Below, piece by piece: positions 1 through 9,369 of a DNA stretch of 25,634 nt (its first letter is position 1; each line of letters opens with the position of its first letter). The DNA lies in assembly GCA_021464525.1 (NCBI GenBank), contig JADRCO010000846.1:1-25634 (forward strand), given 5' to 3'. Position numbers and translations under genes: made by a program. The notes beneath the pieces are model-generated. The model saw only the letters and a list, made by a program, of their open reading frames with translations, was not told the origin of the DNA and made no database searches. Origin of the DNA: Rhizophagus sp. LPA8_4_AMF. Its lineage: Eukaryota > Glomeromycota > Glomeromycetes > Glomerales > Glomeraceae.

Positions 1-481
1 TTCGATAAATTCCGTGATATAAGGTTATTAATTCCGGAAATATGAGCCATTTACGAAAAAAGGATGGAATATAAAAAACGGATTGACTTTTTTCACGGGG
101 AGATATAATGAAAAAAATCTTCTATCATATAACATTTGTAAGGAAAATCGAACGCGATATATTAATTCTTCAACAGACTATCACAGGTCGAATGCAGATG
201 ATCCATGATATTTAAACATATACGAATAAGCCACCGTTCAACTACTCTATCCAGCCATTTCTCTTAGAAACAGCACCAGGCTGTCTTAGATAAGTAAAAG
301 CTGTTTCATATATCTAATTCTTATTTGTTGAATGTCCGTTAGTTCTATAACTGAAATTATGGTTCAAATTTGAAACACAAACTACTAAAAATAATGTATA
401 ATATGAGTGGAAGCTTTGGTCTCTCTTTCAAATTCTGTTAGATTCTGAAGGGTTTCCTCATGCATTTAATATCAGCTGATT
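1..481. other. AT-rich sequence, no gene seen
   Basis: I see no reading frame, RNA gene or repeat that can be supported here. The first 70 bases carry scraps of a TTCCG-type motif that recurs near the small palindromes at 5377-5417 and 7788-7873, so a decayed foldback element is possible but not shown. Confidence 0.4.
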
Positions 482-714
482 TTGACTTACAGACTTACAG
501 CGATGGATGGCAAAGGATTCTTTAAAATCTCAAAAAAAACACATGACTACGACCGCATTTTAAAAGAGTTAGGGATGTTCTTGATAATATATATAAAATC
601 GCATCTGATATGTTCGAATTTGATAACTGGCCAACTGGAAGAATGGGGATATTGTGGTACTCAATAATGGTAATTCGGCTACTTGCAGATATATTTGTTA
701 GGGAAGCTAAGTAA
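482..714 (+). pseudogene. Possible decayed coding patch, unrecognised
   Basis: Two plus-strand frames look protein-like but neither makes a gene. One runs from 482 to 667 with its own ATG. A second, better-looking frame (550-714) opens after a stop and reads as a 54-residue amphipathic segment containing FEFDNWPTGRMGILWYSIM and ending in a TAA. A third frame just upstream (about 465-515) contains DLQTYSDGW. Switching frames within 100 bases, with no splice sites I can defend, suggests the remains of a host gene. I do not recognise the family. It could also be chance, since the patch is short. Confidence 0.25.
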
Positions 715-1224
715 AATAAGGCCCAATTTAAAACTGTAATTAATGGAAAAAACTGTTAAGGATTTCCTTGTAATGAGCCAAAGAAAATAAAATCATTGTT
801 CATTAGAGTTTAAAGATGATGATTTCACAGCCTTGATATAGATTCTTAATGAAAAATTATGATCAAAACAATCATCACTACACAGTCATACAGTGGGAAA
901 AAACAGAAGCCGACGGAAGCGTAAATCAGAAATATTAACTAATAATTTGTCTTATGCTAAACTCATATGATAAATATTGGCAATAATTATACTAGTTCGT
1001 CCACAAGGGATAGTCTAAGAGTCGTTTAATAACATTTTCATAGAAATGAACTATTTATACAATTTATTGAAAAGAAAGAGCTCACATCGATATATTCATA
1101 TCTATTAAAATTCTCAGAAAATAAAAATTAATTGAGAATTATCATGAAATCTTAGGATATTCAATCATTAATTAACTACTTATTCCATATTTCCACCCAT
1201 CGTTACTTTAATAATATTTGCATA
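715..1224. other. AT-rich intergenic sequence
   Basis: No supported gene or repeat. Short stop-rich frames only. Confidence 0.4.
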
Positions 1225-1745
1225 TTTTTTTAGATACTTTTACATGTAACAAAAACCAATCTCTCGCCCTTTCCCTTTCTCTCTAACACTACTTCTTGGA
1301 TGTCCTTTTTTTCTAAAAGTGGGGTTGGCTTGCAGGTTTGTGGATTTGTGTATGAGTGATGGATTATTTGAATTATTGATGGGTTTGTGGGCGGTAGTGT
1401 AACATTATCGTGTTTTGTTTTACTTTTTTGGGACAACTTCGTAATTTTTGTAAGGTTTTTGCATGCTTCAAAAGGTGAGATGGTGTGGGTGGTGTTGGTG
1501 TTTGATTGACGAGTGTGGGTGGGTGATGGATTTGCGGGTTGGCGAATGTGTCCAACATGATCGTTATAATGACTTCGTATTTAATGCAATATTTTCAGTT
1601 AAAAAGGGAAGAATAATAAAATCATTCTAACACGTAGAAGTTTTTTTTAAGAGCAAAGTGAGCGGTGTGGGTAATGGGTTGATGGTTTATGGGTTATGTG
1701 ATAGGTTGGTGATTGGCGTATCTAACGTTATCGTGCTTTTATTTT
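1225..1745. repeat. Dispersed T/G-rich repeat, copy 1
   Basis: About 500 bases that reappear in the same orientation at 14555-15032. Shared landmarks, in order, are a pyrimidine-rich lead (CTTTCTCTCTAACAC then CTTGGAT), a GTAACATYATCGTG block, a GGTGAGATGGTGTG block, a GGGTTGGCGARTGTGT block, ATGATCGTTATAATRACTTCG, and CATTCTAACACGTRGA. Inside each copy the AYRTYATCGT...ACTTCGTAT block recurs about every 160 bases (near 1400, 1556 and 1720), so the unit itself was built by internal duplication. The minus-strand reading frames of 61-68 residues here are artefacts of the T/G bias. I see no terminal inverted repeats or coding, so the class of repeat is unknown. Confidence 0.75.
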
Positions 1746-2579
1746 TATTTTTTTTAAAAAAATTACTTCGTATTTAATAACCTCCTGATGTATATTATTA
1801 AGCAGACTTAGATTGAAAAACATAAAGCTTATGACATTTGTAGCTTGATTAAAGCTTCTGATGAATTTAAGTATCGATGTTCTCAACGAACATATAGGTC
1901 AACAGAAATACATAATAAAATGCTGATCTGGTTTGATTGTATATTGATTTTTTTTCGAAATAGTCATCTTGATCTTCACTATCTGCTATTGTCACTTTCG
2001 TCGTCATCGTTGAAAATATCCGTAGAAGCTTATAAAGGTAAATTATACTGTATACACATATTTATTCAAATTAATACATTAAACTTTCATTTATTACATG
2101 ATATCAAAATAATCAAAGATTTTAACCTGAAAAATAATTTAAGAATATAATTATATTTATTTTTAAATTTTCACTTATTTTTGACTTGAGAGTGAATCTT
2201 ACCATCTCATTTAACTTTACAAATTCGTAAATCACATGGTTTTTTGTTAAGAGGTTAATACTAATACGGTAATAATTCTTCAATGATTACTTTATATGAA
2301 CAGGGTTTTAAATATTTTTGGTTTTATTTACAGTTATAATTACATTATTTTGAATTATCTGCTGCTGAATATTTAAATGAGAAAAAAAAAGAAAGATGAT
2401 GAGAAAAGTTATTATTATGCTCAAAATTTCCAACAAGGCGATGAAAGTGAGAGGATTATAACGCATTTGAAGTTAAGAACAAGTACAATAATTCTTATCA
2501 AAAATAATTCACACTTGAAAGGAATTTAAAATTGCTATTTATAGTATATAAACATTAATTTTTAGAATTGATATATTAT
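1746..2579. other. AT-rich intergenic sequence
   Basis: No gene I can support. A 101-residue plus-strand frame at 1845-2150 has the composition of translated AT-rich DNA (Ile, Leu, Phe, Lys, Asn, Tyr) and no recognisable domain, so I leave it out. Confidence 0.4.
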
Positions 2580-2630
2580 TATTCTGATGGCGGATGATAT
2601 AGAAGGGTGAGTAGAGAAGGAGCCGGCGGA

Positions 2631-2726
2631 GATGGATGAACCAGTGGTAATGGAAGAATCGGAACCAACGGGAATGGAAGAATCGCCGGAAACGGAAGAT
2701 GAAACAGACAAATGGTATCAATATTA
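2631..2726 (+). CDS. Possible small acidic open reading frame
   Basis: A short plus-strand frame reads as a strongly acidic 31-residue peptide beginning MDEPVVMEESEPTGMEE and ending in DETDKWYQY before a TAG. It sits in a small GC-rich island inside very AT-rich DNA and has an internal near-repeat (AATGGAAGAATCG twice). An in-frame stop precedes it, but a GTGAGT donor-like site lies about 20 bases upstream (near 2607), so it could be the tail of a spliced gene. An 85-residue frame on the opposite strand overlaps and is less protein-like. No family is recognised. Confidence 0.2.
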
Positions 2727-2898
2727 GGCAGAAATTGAATTTTATGTAACCTATATGGGGAATTAATGATCGTTTATCAATAATTATTATCATCACATTT
2801 TCAGTTTCTTCAGCCTAGTTTAATAGGCCTCGATTTTTTCATCACGAGTCATGGGATATGTGAAGGTTGAAATAGTATGGGTATATTATTTTTTAAAA

Positions 2899-3055
2899 AA
2901 ATCTACAATTTGTCAATATATCGCACGAATTATATAATGTAAAGGATATAAAAATATAGCATTAGAAGTCATACAAACATTGGACCAATTAACGTTAATC
3001 TTTTATGAAGCGAAATTAAAAATGACAACGCAAAAATTTTATCTTAATACAAATA
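2899..3055. repeat. Dispersed repeat of about 155 bases, copy 1
   Basis: Aligns by eye in direct orientation with 5728-5882. Shared stretches include CAATTTGTC, ATATCGCAC, GATATAAAAATAT against AATATAAAAATAT, TTTATGAAGC and GCRAAAATTTTAT. The copies have diverged substantially. There is no coding capacity and no clear terminal repeats. Confidence 0.55.
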
Positions 3056-3130
3056 TAACGGATAAATAATTTGTGATATAGTATCATTTTAATAATGTTA
3101 AAATAAATAATAAAATTGAGTATTTTTTTG

Positions 3131-3136
3131 TTTATT
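3131..3136 (-). terminator. Candidate polyadenylation signal AATAAA
   Basis: AATAAA on the minus strand, 87 bases beyond the stop codon of the secreted-protein gene 3223-4187. Position and orientation fit its 3' end. Confidence 0.35.
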
Positions 3137-3222
3137 CTATGATGGTAAAAAACTTTTTATGAATATAAAATTGAATAGGAAACGTAATAAATGATCTCTA
3201 ACTATTTATATATATATATATA

Positions 3223-4187
3223 TTACACGAAAGTTGTATAAATAAATCCTACAAGACTAATTAAAATAATTCCAGAATAATTATAAAATTGATTGGTAAG
3301 TTTTTGAGCATCAGATTTAATGCTATTAGCAATACTACTAGCAATATTAGGGCAACTTTCTTCAAATTCTTGTACTGGGTCGTTTTTACCAATAAAAACC
3401 TTTTGTAAATTAGGAGTATCAGGAGGATGAGATGATATAAAACTTTTGAGATTCTTATAAGATTGTTTGTTACATTCATCATCACAAGTTAAAGCATTAA
3501 TAGTACTCGTATTTGAATTAGATACATTTTGCTCCGATTGTTCTAAACTTTTAACCGAGCAATATTCTAAAAAAAAAAAAATAGGAGTTAATAATTTGTT
3601 AAAAAAAAAGTATTTTATATATTATATGTAAATGAAATACTTAATAACTTACTGTCATTTACTTTCAAACAAAGATTATCTCTTGTAGGTATAGCCAAAT
3701 AATAATCAAGCATAGTTGATATAGCTCTACCTCCGATACTACTAATACTAATACTACCAGTCCCAGTTCCATTAGCAGAAATATATCGATTCACTTCTAC
3801 ATCACAAGCTTTAGCAACATCGGTATAAGCATTTTTAGCATCTGATACACTACATGCATTATTTGCGGTATCAGCGCAAGCTTGATCTAAAGCTTGTGTT
3901 ACTTGTGGCGCGTCTAGTTTAGGAGAATCAGGAGAAGGATTATTCATAGATAAATGATAAAAGAGAATATTAGTAATCAAACATTTGTCAGAAGGTGGTT
4001 TTTTAGTCTCGACGAATGATCCATCCAGTGTATTATGCTTAAAAATTGCTTGTTGACATGGTGTACATGTCTTGTCTTGTGGTAAAGCAAAAGCTTGTTC
4101 ACAAGTAGTTGCTGGAGGTGTTTGATCCTGAGCGTAAGCGAAGAGGATTAATACGTTTAATAATACGAAAAAACTAAAAGATTTCAT
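3223..4187 (-). CDS. Secreted 12-cysteine protein with hydrophobic tail, paralogue A
   Basis: Two-exon minus-strand gene. Exon 1 is 3653-4187, the intron 3567-3652 (86 bases, GTAAGT to a T-rich TAG) and exon 2 3223-3566. The splice keeps frame and gives 292 residues. Residues 1-19 are a signal peptide (MKSFSFFV start, cleavage likely after AYA). The mature part has 12 cysteines at 29, 41, 44, 69, 104, 112, 128, 173, 181, 206, 210 and 250, including a CTPC pair. The last 14-15 residues are hydrophobic and follow a small-residue site (NYSG), as in GPI-anchored wall or membrane proteins. Paralogue B at 9370-10376 keeps all 12 cysteines and the same intron position, which supports the model. A minus-strand TATA box lies at 4324-4332. 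The family and function are not recognised. A surface or effector role is inference. Confidence 0.85.
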
Positions 4188-4323
4188 TGTTTCTAATTAT
4201 TATTGTCTATAAGGAAATCAATTCTCAGTATTATAGTACAATAAGGAATATTTTATATGTGAATGTAAATGTTTTTGTAAATGTGTTTTTTTTTTTTAAT
4301 TCTGACGGACTAAAAAATTCGAT

Positions 4324-4332
4324 CTTTTTATA
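4324..4332 (-). promoter_or_regulatory. TATA box of paralogue A
   Basis: The minus strand reads TATAAAAAG followed by ATCGAATTTTTTAGTCCGTC, about 140 bases before the ATG. The same block with TATAAAAGG stands at 10524-10532 before paralogue B, so it is conserved between the copies. Confidence 0.55.
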
Positions 4333-4929
4333 ATTTCATATGTGTAACTAACGTAACACGAATTATTATTAATATGATTGTTGAAAAAAAAAGGAATGAA
4401 TAAAAAAAAAAAATAAAAAAAAAATAAGAATAAAAAAATGAAACAAGGAAAATTAACAACATGAAAGTAAAATCTAGTTTCAGTTTAGGATAAATTTGTT
4501 TCAATTTTTTTTGTACAAAGAAAGAAGAAAAAAAAAACAATAATAAAGTTTCATTTTAGTACATTGTTTAAAAACATACAAAAATATTGGTCAATGTTGG
4601 TACATAAAATATATGTTACGCAGTTTTTACCTTATGAAAAATTGGAGGTAACTTTTTTATAATTATAATCAGTTACTTAATTTTGAAAGTTGAAACAATA
4701 ATAACATAATGATGAAAATCGTTAATGAATGATTATTATTATGTGTTGTACAAAATACCTTTGTTTGAAAAATGGATTTGTATCCCACAAACATTGGATC
4801 TCGGTTATTAATAGAGTAATTTTGTGTTTCGTTACCAATGATCAACCAATCTTATTTGAAAAGAACAAGGGGCGTAAACTTAATATATTCATTTGTATTA
4901 ATTGTTAATATATTTAGTAATATATTCAT

Positions 4930-5068
4930 AGATTAATTGAGAATGAATTAATATACTTTTTCTTCAAATTGAAACTTTTATTTTACTCAAATTAATTATT
5001 AGACTAATAGAGAATGTATTAATATACTTTTTTATTCAAATTGAAACTTTTTTTACTCAAATTAATTA
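4930..5068. repeat. Local tandem duplication, period about 71
   Basis: Two adjacent copies (4930-5000 and 5001-5068) of a segment running AGAYTAAT...GAGAATG, ATTAATATACTTTTT, TTCAAATTGAAACTTTT, TTTACTCAAATTAATT. Copy B of the large duplication (around 11340-11465) has a single, interrupted version, so this doubling followed the large duplication, or was lost there. Confidence 0.75.
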
Positions 5069-5130
5069 GCTTGAATTAAGGACAAAAATCTTCGCTTATA
5101 ATTTAAAAAAAAAATAAATTTGTTATAACT

Positions 5131-5552
5131 TTCGTTACGAGCGAAAAAAATTATTTTATATGTGCAGTTTATACTTTATACATTTACTTCACTAAATAAT
5201 GTATTTAATTTATTATTAAAAGATATGTATGTACTACATTAAAGATGATAAATTACGCAATGCATCAATTTTATAATCATAATTGTATTTAATAATATTA
5301 AAAACTAAACAATAATATTAAACCTAAATTGGATATTTGAACAATTAAATGATTAGGTCCTTGTATTTTATCCGTAATTTCCGTAAAAACTCCGTGAATG
5401 TGAACATTTACGGAAATAATATGGAATAAAAAAATCTTAGTATTATGGTATGGAGAAAGCGGTCATAAATTAGTAACTTTTTTGAAGAAGACGACAAAAA
5501 TTCAAAAAAGCTAAATTTGGTTTTGATATCACATGACGTAATTTACGATATT
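5131..5552. other. AT-rich sequence with an 11-base inverted repeat
   Basis: No gene seen. At 5377-5417 ATTTCCGTAAA and TTTACGGAAAT face each other across a 19-base gap. Other TCCGTA scraps lie nearby. This looks like a remnant of a foldback element. Confidence 0.45.
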
Positions 5553-5711
5553 AAATTTTTGGATATTGCTAAATATCACTAGAGGTGACGGTCATTTATG
5601 ATGTAATTCCGGCCAGTGTTTTATTAGATATTTAATTCTGGCCAAAAGTACATCATAATGTTGGTATGGTGACAATCACTACTGGTGAGCTTTAGCAATT
5701 TTCTCAAATTT
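5553..5711. mobile_element. Palindromic foldback element (MITE-like)
   Basis: An imperfect palindrome of about 160 bases. The left arm (AAATTT.., ATTGCTAAA, TCACTAG, GGTGACGGTCA, ATGATGTA, GGCCAG) matches the reverse complement of the right arm (CTGGCC, TACATCAT, GGTGACAATCACTACTGG, TTTAGCAAT, AAATTT) with small gaps. It has no coding capacity. The core motif TTAATTCTGGCCAAAA recurs exactly at 23838-23853. This arrangement is typical of non-autonomous DNA elements. I cannot assign a superfamily because no clear target-site duplication is visible. Confidence 0.6.
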
Positions 5712-5727
5712 TAACTATAATCTGTAC

Positions 5728-5882
5728 AATTTCAATTTGTCGCTATATCGCACAAATGTTATTATTTAATATAAAGTAAAAAATATAAAAATATGGGAAT
5801 AGCGAGTAGAAGATATATTAATCTATTAATTTTATTTATGAAGCAAAAATTAAAATAGCACGCGAAAATTTTATATTCCAAC
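5728..5882. repeat. Dispersed repeat of about 155 bases, copy 2
   Basis: Direct, diverged copy of 2899-3055. It begins just after the palindromic element 5553-5711, but copy 1 has no such neighbour, so the two are independent units. Confidence 0.55.
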
Positions 5883-6403
5883 TTCTTATCCTTAAAAGAC
5901 ATCAGGGAAAAAATATACGGAAAAGATACGTGTTACGGAAAACTGACCTATTCTGTATCACAAGATTACGTTTTATATGCTGAAAAATACGTAAATCATA
6001 CTTCAAATATAATTTTGATCACATGTTTGGATTGGTTAACGGATTTTACCCGAACAATGCCTATTGAGATGTGCCCCCGTTTATTTTCGTTTATTTTGTT
6101 TATTTTCTAACCCCTAGCTATTAACGCGTATCTATTACGTGCTTATATAGCTTCCTTATTTGGAATTGAACTTATTAATAATCATTAGTAATTAGCAATA
6201 GTGATTTTAGTTAATTATTTTATTACGTATTCAACTCTGTAACTCTCGCTGTTTCAACGAAACAATAGAATGTTGCTGATTCTTCTCTTGACAGGCACGG
6301 CTTTTACCGATTAATTATAGGAAGGCAAGTACAAGCTTTTTTGAGTTTTTTTTTTTGTTGGAAATGTATAAGTGGCGTGGTAAGGTTTTTCGAGCCCTAC
6401 CAT
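5883..6403. other. Intergenic sequence, no gene seen
   Basis: No supported reading frame. It contains CCGTATCAC-like scraps (around 5890-5985) resembling the terminal repeats at 7788-7873. Confidence 0.35.
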
Positions 6404-6552
6404 TCAAGGCTTCGAGCTGAGCCACAAAGCCAGTGTTGGGGCACTGGGAGCTTCGAGTTCATCCGGTGTTCAAGCCTTCGAGGTGACCCAGCGCTGGCCC
6501 CCCGGAACACTGGGAGCTTCGAGTTCGTCTGGTGTTCAATCCTTCGAGGACA
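6404..6552. repeat. GC-rich minisatellite, period about 66
   Basis: Two good copies and one partial copy of a GC-rich unit. CACTGGGAGCTTCGAGTTC begins at 6442 and again at 6508, each followed by GGTGTTCAAKCCTTCGAGG. A partial copy starts at TCAAGGCTTCGAG (6404). The segment is strikingly GC-rich against its surroundings. A 74-residue plus-strand frame (6341-6565) spans it and merely reflects the repeat (TGSFEF twice). Source unknown; possibly captured or transferred DNA. Confidence 0.7.
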
Positions 6553-6565
6553 CCGGGGTGGATAA

Positions 6566-7110
6566 AAAATAAGATGGAGATACCGGTGAGAATATTAAAC
6601 ATATTGCTAATGTTTCTTTGTTATAAAATAAATGGCCTAGATATACAGTAGCACGAAAATGAAAGAAACGTAAGAAACAGCAAGCAATCATGGACAAAAT
6701 TATGTTAAAGGAAAAACTAAAGATGATAAAAAAGCTATTAAATCGGTATGTTCTTATATTTGTATAAAATTTAATTATATTTTATCAAATTAATTTTTAA
6801 ATAATTACTTTATTAAATTTACTGTCAAATATTTAAAAAATAAAATACAGAAATATTATAAAGTTCATCCCCTACTAAAACCTTATTGCAAACTACAACA
6901 CAAAAAAAATGAAAAAAAAGAAACATAAGAACATTTCTATGTAGTACCTACAGTAAGTTCAGGTTCGTCTAAGTCCCAAAAAGCTCGGTAACCTAAAAAA
7001 GAAAAAAAGAGAAACGTTACTACGTTTCTTTAACATAAATGAAAGGCCAACTCTCCTCTATATAATACTTACAAGTAAATCCGGTTCGTTCATGTCTCCA
7101 AAAGTTGACG
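6566..7110. other. Intergenic, A-rich toward the right
   Basis: No gene I can support. From about 6900 onward it grades into the A-rich repeat array, with looser copies of the same motif (for example near 6990 and 7050). Confidence 0.35.
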
Positions 7111-7430
7111 TTCCTATAAAAAGAAGCTCAGTGTCATATAAAAAGAAGAAAGTCTGGTACCTTACAAAAAAGAAAGAGAAATCCTATAGGTCCTATGAAA
7201 AAGAAAACTGAACTGCCTTATAAAAAAAAAAAGAAAAATCTGAAACGTCCTACAAAAAGAAAAGATAACCCTGAAACATCCTACAAAAAAAGAAACTGAA
7301 GAGTCCTACAAAAAAGAGATCGATCTCGCCCTACAATAAAGAAAAAAGAAACTCTAAATGTCCTACAAAAAACGTCCTTGGTATCCTACGATAAACGAAG
7401 GGAAATTCCAGCGACTTACATAAAAAAAGT
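7111..7430. repeat. Degenerate tandem array of CCTACAAAAAAGAAA units
   Basis: About ten imperfect copies, spaced some 25-35 bases apart, of a unit CCTAYAAAAAAGAAA plus a variable 10-15 base filler. On the minus strand each unit reads as a pyrimidine tract ending in TTTTGTAGG, the form of a 3' splice acceptor. No coding capacity. Not CRISPR: units are degenerate and low-complexity. Confidence 0.65.
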
Positions 7431-7690
7431 CTAATTAAAAAAAATTTTTTCAAGACTTCTAATTTTTTTTTTCTAAAAAAATCAAAGGGAAACGAAATGG
7501 AATTAAAAAAAAGAATTAAGAAAAAAAGAAGGAACGAGATGGAAATAAAAAAAAAACAAAGGGCGAAATGGAATTAAAAAGAATAAAGTGGGAAAGTATA
7601 AAAGAAAAGGGAGGTAAAAAAAATTTTTTTAAAAAAAATAAAAAAGGGGAAAGAGGGAAATGATGAAAAAAAATTTTCAAAGTTCGATGA
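7431..7690. repeat. Purine-rich tract with short repeats
   Basis: The plus strand is almost all A and G, with three copies of a CGARATGGAAWTAAAAA motif (near 7493, 7534 and 7565) and facing A and T runs near 7440 and 7620. Low complexity, no coding. Confidence 0.6.
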
Positions 7691-7787
7691 TAAAAAACGT
7701 ATCATCACAAACAATAAACAATCACGTGTCACTTGTTAATGGTGATAAAATTATTTTTAAAAGATGAAGTTTAAAAATTCAGTCTAA

Positions 7788-7873
7788 ATTCCGTATCACA
7801 ATATTCATTCCATACACATTGAAGCCTTCAAAAATGAATTGCATATGAAATATACGGAATTGTGATACGGAAT
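7788..7873. mobile_element. Small foldback element with 15-base perfect TIRs
   Basis: ATTCCGTATCACAAT at 7788-7802 and its exact reverse complement at 7859-7873 bound an 86-base segment. No target-site duplication is clear. It is too short to encode anything and is probably a MITE remnant. Confidence 0.6.
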
Positions 7874-7899
7874 ATATAAAAACATATATAAAACGTATA

Positions 7900-8170
7900 T
7901 AAAATGTATTATTTCCGCATATAGACTTCTTATAGGGAAGGAGTTCAGTTCATTATGGAACCATTTACACATATTTTCAGCATAAAAAAATACACTTACG
8001 GTACATAAACCGCGTCTTATAAGAGGTAACACCCAACACATCGAAATTAGGAAAGTTATCGATCCAATGTGATACTAATATAACTAAAGAAACTTACACC
8101 TGTATAAATATTTTTGAATTGTGCGACACGATTCGTCAGCGCCTGATCTATTCCATAATTATTATGGTTT
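7900..8170 (-). pseudogene. Decayed minus-strand coding patch, unrecognised
   Basis: Several short minus-strand frames look more protein-like than the AT-rich background but do not line up in one gene. One contains AENMCKWFHNELNSFP (about 7912-7986), another WIDNFPNFDVLGVTSYKT (about 8000-8066). Donor-like GTAAGT sites lie at 7994-7999 and 8093-8098. A 78-residue frame (7805-8041) covers part of it. I read this as the remains of a gene of unknown family. Confidence 0.25.
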
Positions 8171-8213
8171 GAATAATTTGATTGAGCCTTTTTTCTACGA
8201 AGGGTAATTAGTC

Positions 8214-8297
8214 AAATTTCTTAGAGATTTCACGTTTCTTCTGAAATGTATTATAAAATTTCTTAGAGATTTCACGTTTCTTCTGAAATGTATTATA
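8214..8297. repeat. Perfect tandem duplication, period 42
   Basis: Two adjacent, apparently identical copies of a 41-42 base unit starting AAATTTCTTAGAGATTTC, at 8214 and 8256. The lack of divergence implies a recent event. Confidence 0.85.
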
Positions 8298-9369
8298 TAA
8301 TTTGGCCATGATGGTCGCCTTTCTAAAGTAATAAACTACAACATTGTAAGTTTCGTAACGAAAAAACAAAAATTGAATAATTTAATTGCTGTTGGGTTTA
8401 CGTTCCATCTGGGAGATTTCATGAAATTGTAATCGGAGATTTTTTTTGTTAAATAACGAAAAAAAGGCTTACTAATCATATTTCATTTTGGCAATTCGCA
8501 TCCTCCCAGGATGAAGTGATCAGCCACAGCAGCTGATGTAATCCAGAAGGATGAAGTGCTTGCATTACCCTTTAATAATATTTTTTTTTTTTGTCTTTTT
8601 TTTTAAGATTGGATCTTTTTTTTTAATAATAATATTTTTTTTTTCGACCGGATCTTTTCTCTTTATAATAATCTATACTAATACAGTATTTTTTTTTTAT
8701 GTTTATTTTATACATATTTTTTTTTTATCAATTCATATATGTATAGGTATATTATCGTTATTATTTATTTTGTCTTTTAGTCTTAGATATAGATCGGTGA
8801 TCGGATCGATTACGATTGATGCTGTGGTCCTACGGTAAGCATGATTTTTATTTTAATTTTTTTCTAATTTTTTTTTCTATTCTTTCTTTCTTTCGTTCTT
8901 TCACTCCTTAGGTTGGATTGGTGATATAATCAAAATAAATATTTTTTTTATTGAATAAATATGCTTTGTATGATTTTTTTTAGTTAGAATAAGTACACTG
9001 TATTTATTTTACTTTAAAAAACATGTTAATATTATATAAGTTAAATATAAACAAAATTTTATTGTTATATTGATTTAATCCTGTTGCAACGCAACAGGCT
9101 ACAGCTAGTCTAACCTAAAATTATTTCCTCGTGATTAAATATAAGAAAAAAAAATTCGCTAGGTTGGATATTTATAATATTTTATTTTTGCATTTGTAAA
9201 TTACAAATGTAAAAAAGGAATAAGCAAGGGTAATTTAATTCATTACAGTGCATTTCTTAAAACGGTAATACAAAGCAAATTTATCTAATAATAATAATGT
9301 TTATTTTTATTTATTGGTACAAATCCTTTAATAATAAAATATTCTAACTATTTATATATTATTATATTA
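8298..9369. other. AT-rich intergenic with poly-T tracts and small hairpins
   Basis: No gene I can support. A 95-residue hydrophobic frame at 8551-8838 is a product of poly-T runs. Small perfect hairpins occur at 8499-8513 (CATCCT/AGGATG) and 9080-9098 (CCTGTTGC/GCAACAGG, 3-base loop), and a 19-base palindrome CATTTGTAAATTACAAATG near 9190. AATAAA on the minus strand at 9310-9315 suits the 3' end of paralogue B. Confidence 0.45.

Larger units (their letters stand above)
4188..5130. repeat. Upstream arm of the duplication, copy A
   Basis: The non-coding region upstream of paralogue A matches 10377-11517 upstream of paralogue B. Shared blocks include TCTGACGRACTAAAAAATTC, ATGATCAACCAATC, TATTAATTGTTAATATATT and TTCGCTTATAATT, in the same order. 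Paralogue B's arm carries extra inserted sequence. The duplicated unit is therefore gene plus promoter plus about 1 kb. The frame at 4328-4540 on the minus strand is a by-product of poly-A tracts. Confidence 0.75.

Noticed and set aside
1230-1558. Two minus-strand frames of 61-68 residues, Pro/Thr-rich
   Set aside because: They lie inside the T/G-biased dispersed repeat. Copy 2 (14555-15032) does not preserve the frames.
4328-4540. 70-residue minus-strand Phe-rich frame
   Set aside because: Product of poly-A runs in the duplicated upstream arm; not conserved in the other copy.
6341-6565. 74-residue frame over the GC-rich minisatellite
   Set aside because: The repeat itself generates the open frame. 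The 66-base period is a multiple of three, which keeps stops out.
7111-7430. Regularly spaced repeats, considered as CRISPR
   Set aside because: Units are degenerate and A-rich, spacing varies, and the context is eukaryotic.
8490-8570. Possible box C/D snoRNA (GATGAAGTG repeated, CTGATG between)
   Set aside because: No proper box C/D pair with a terminal stem. The boxes are out of order and a short hairpin explains part of it.
8551-8838. 95-residue hydrophobic plus-strand frame, membrane-protein-like
   Set aside because: It is a translation of poly-T tracts (long Phe/Ile runs) with no domain or codon signal.
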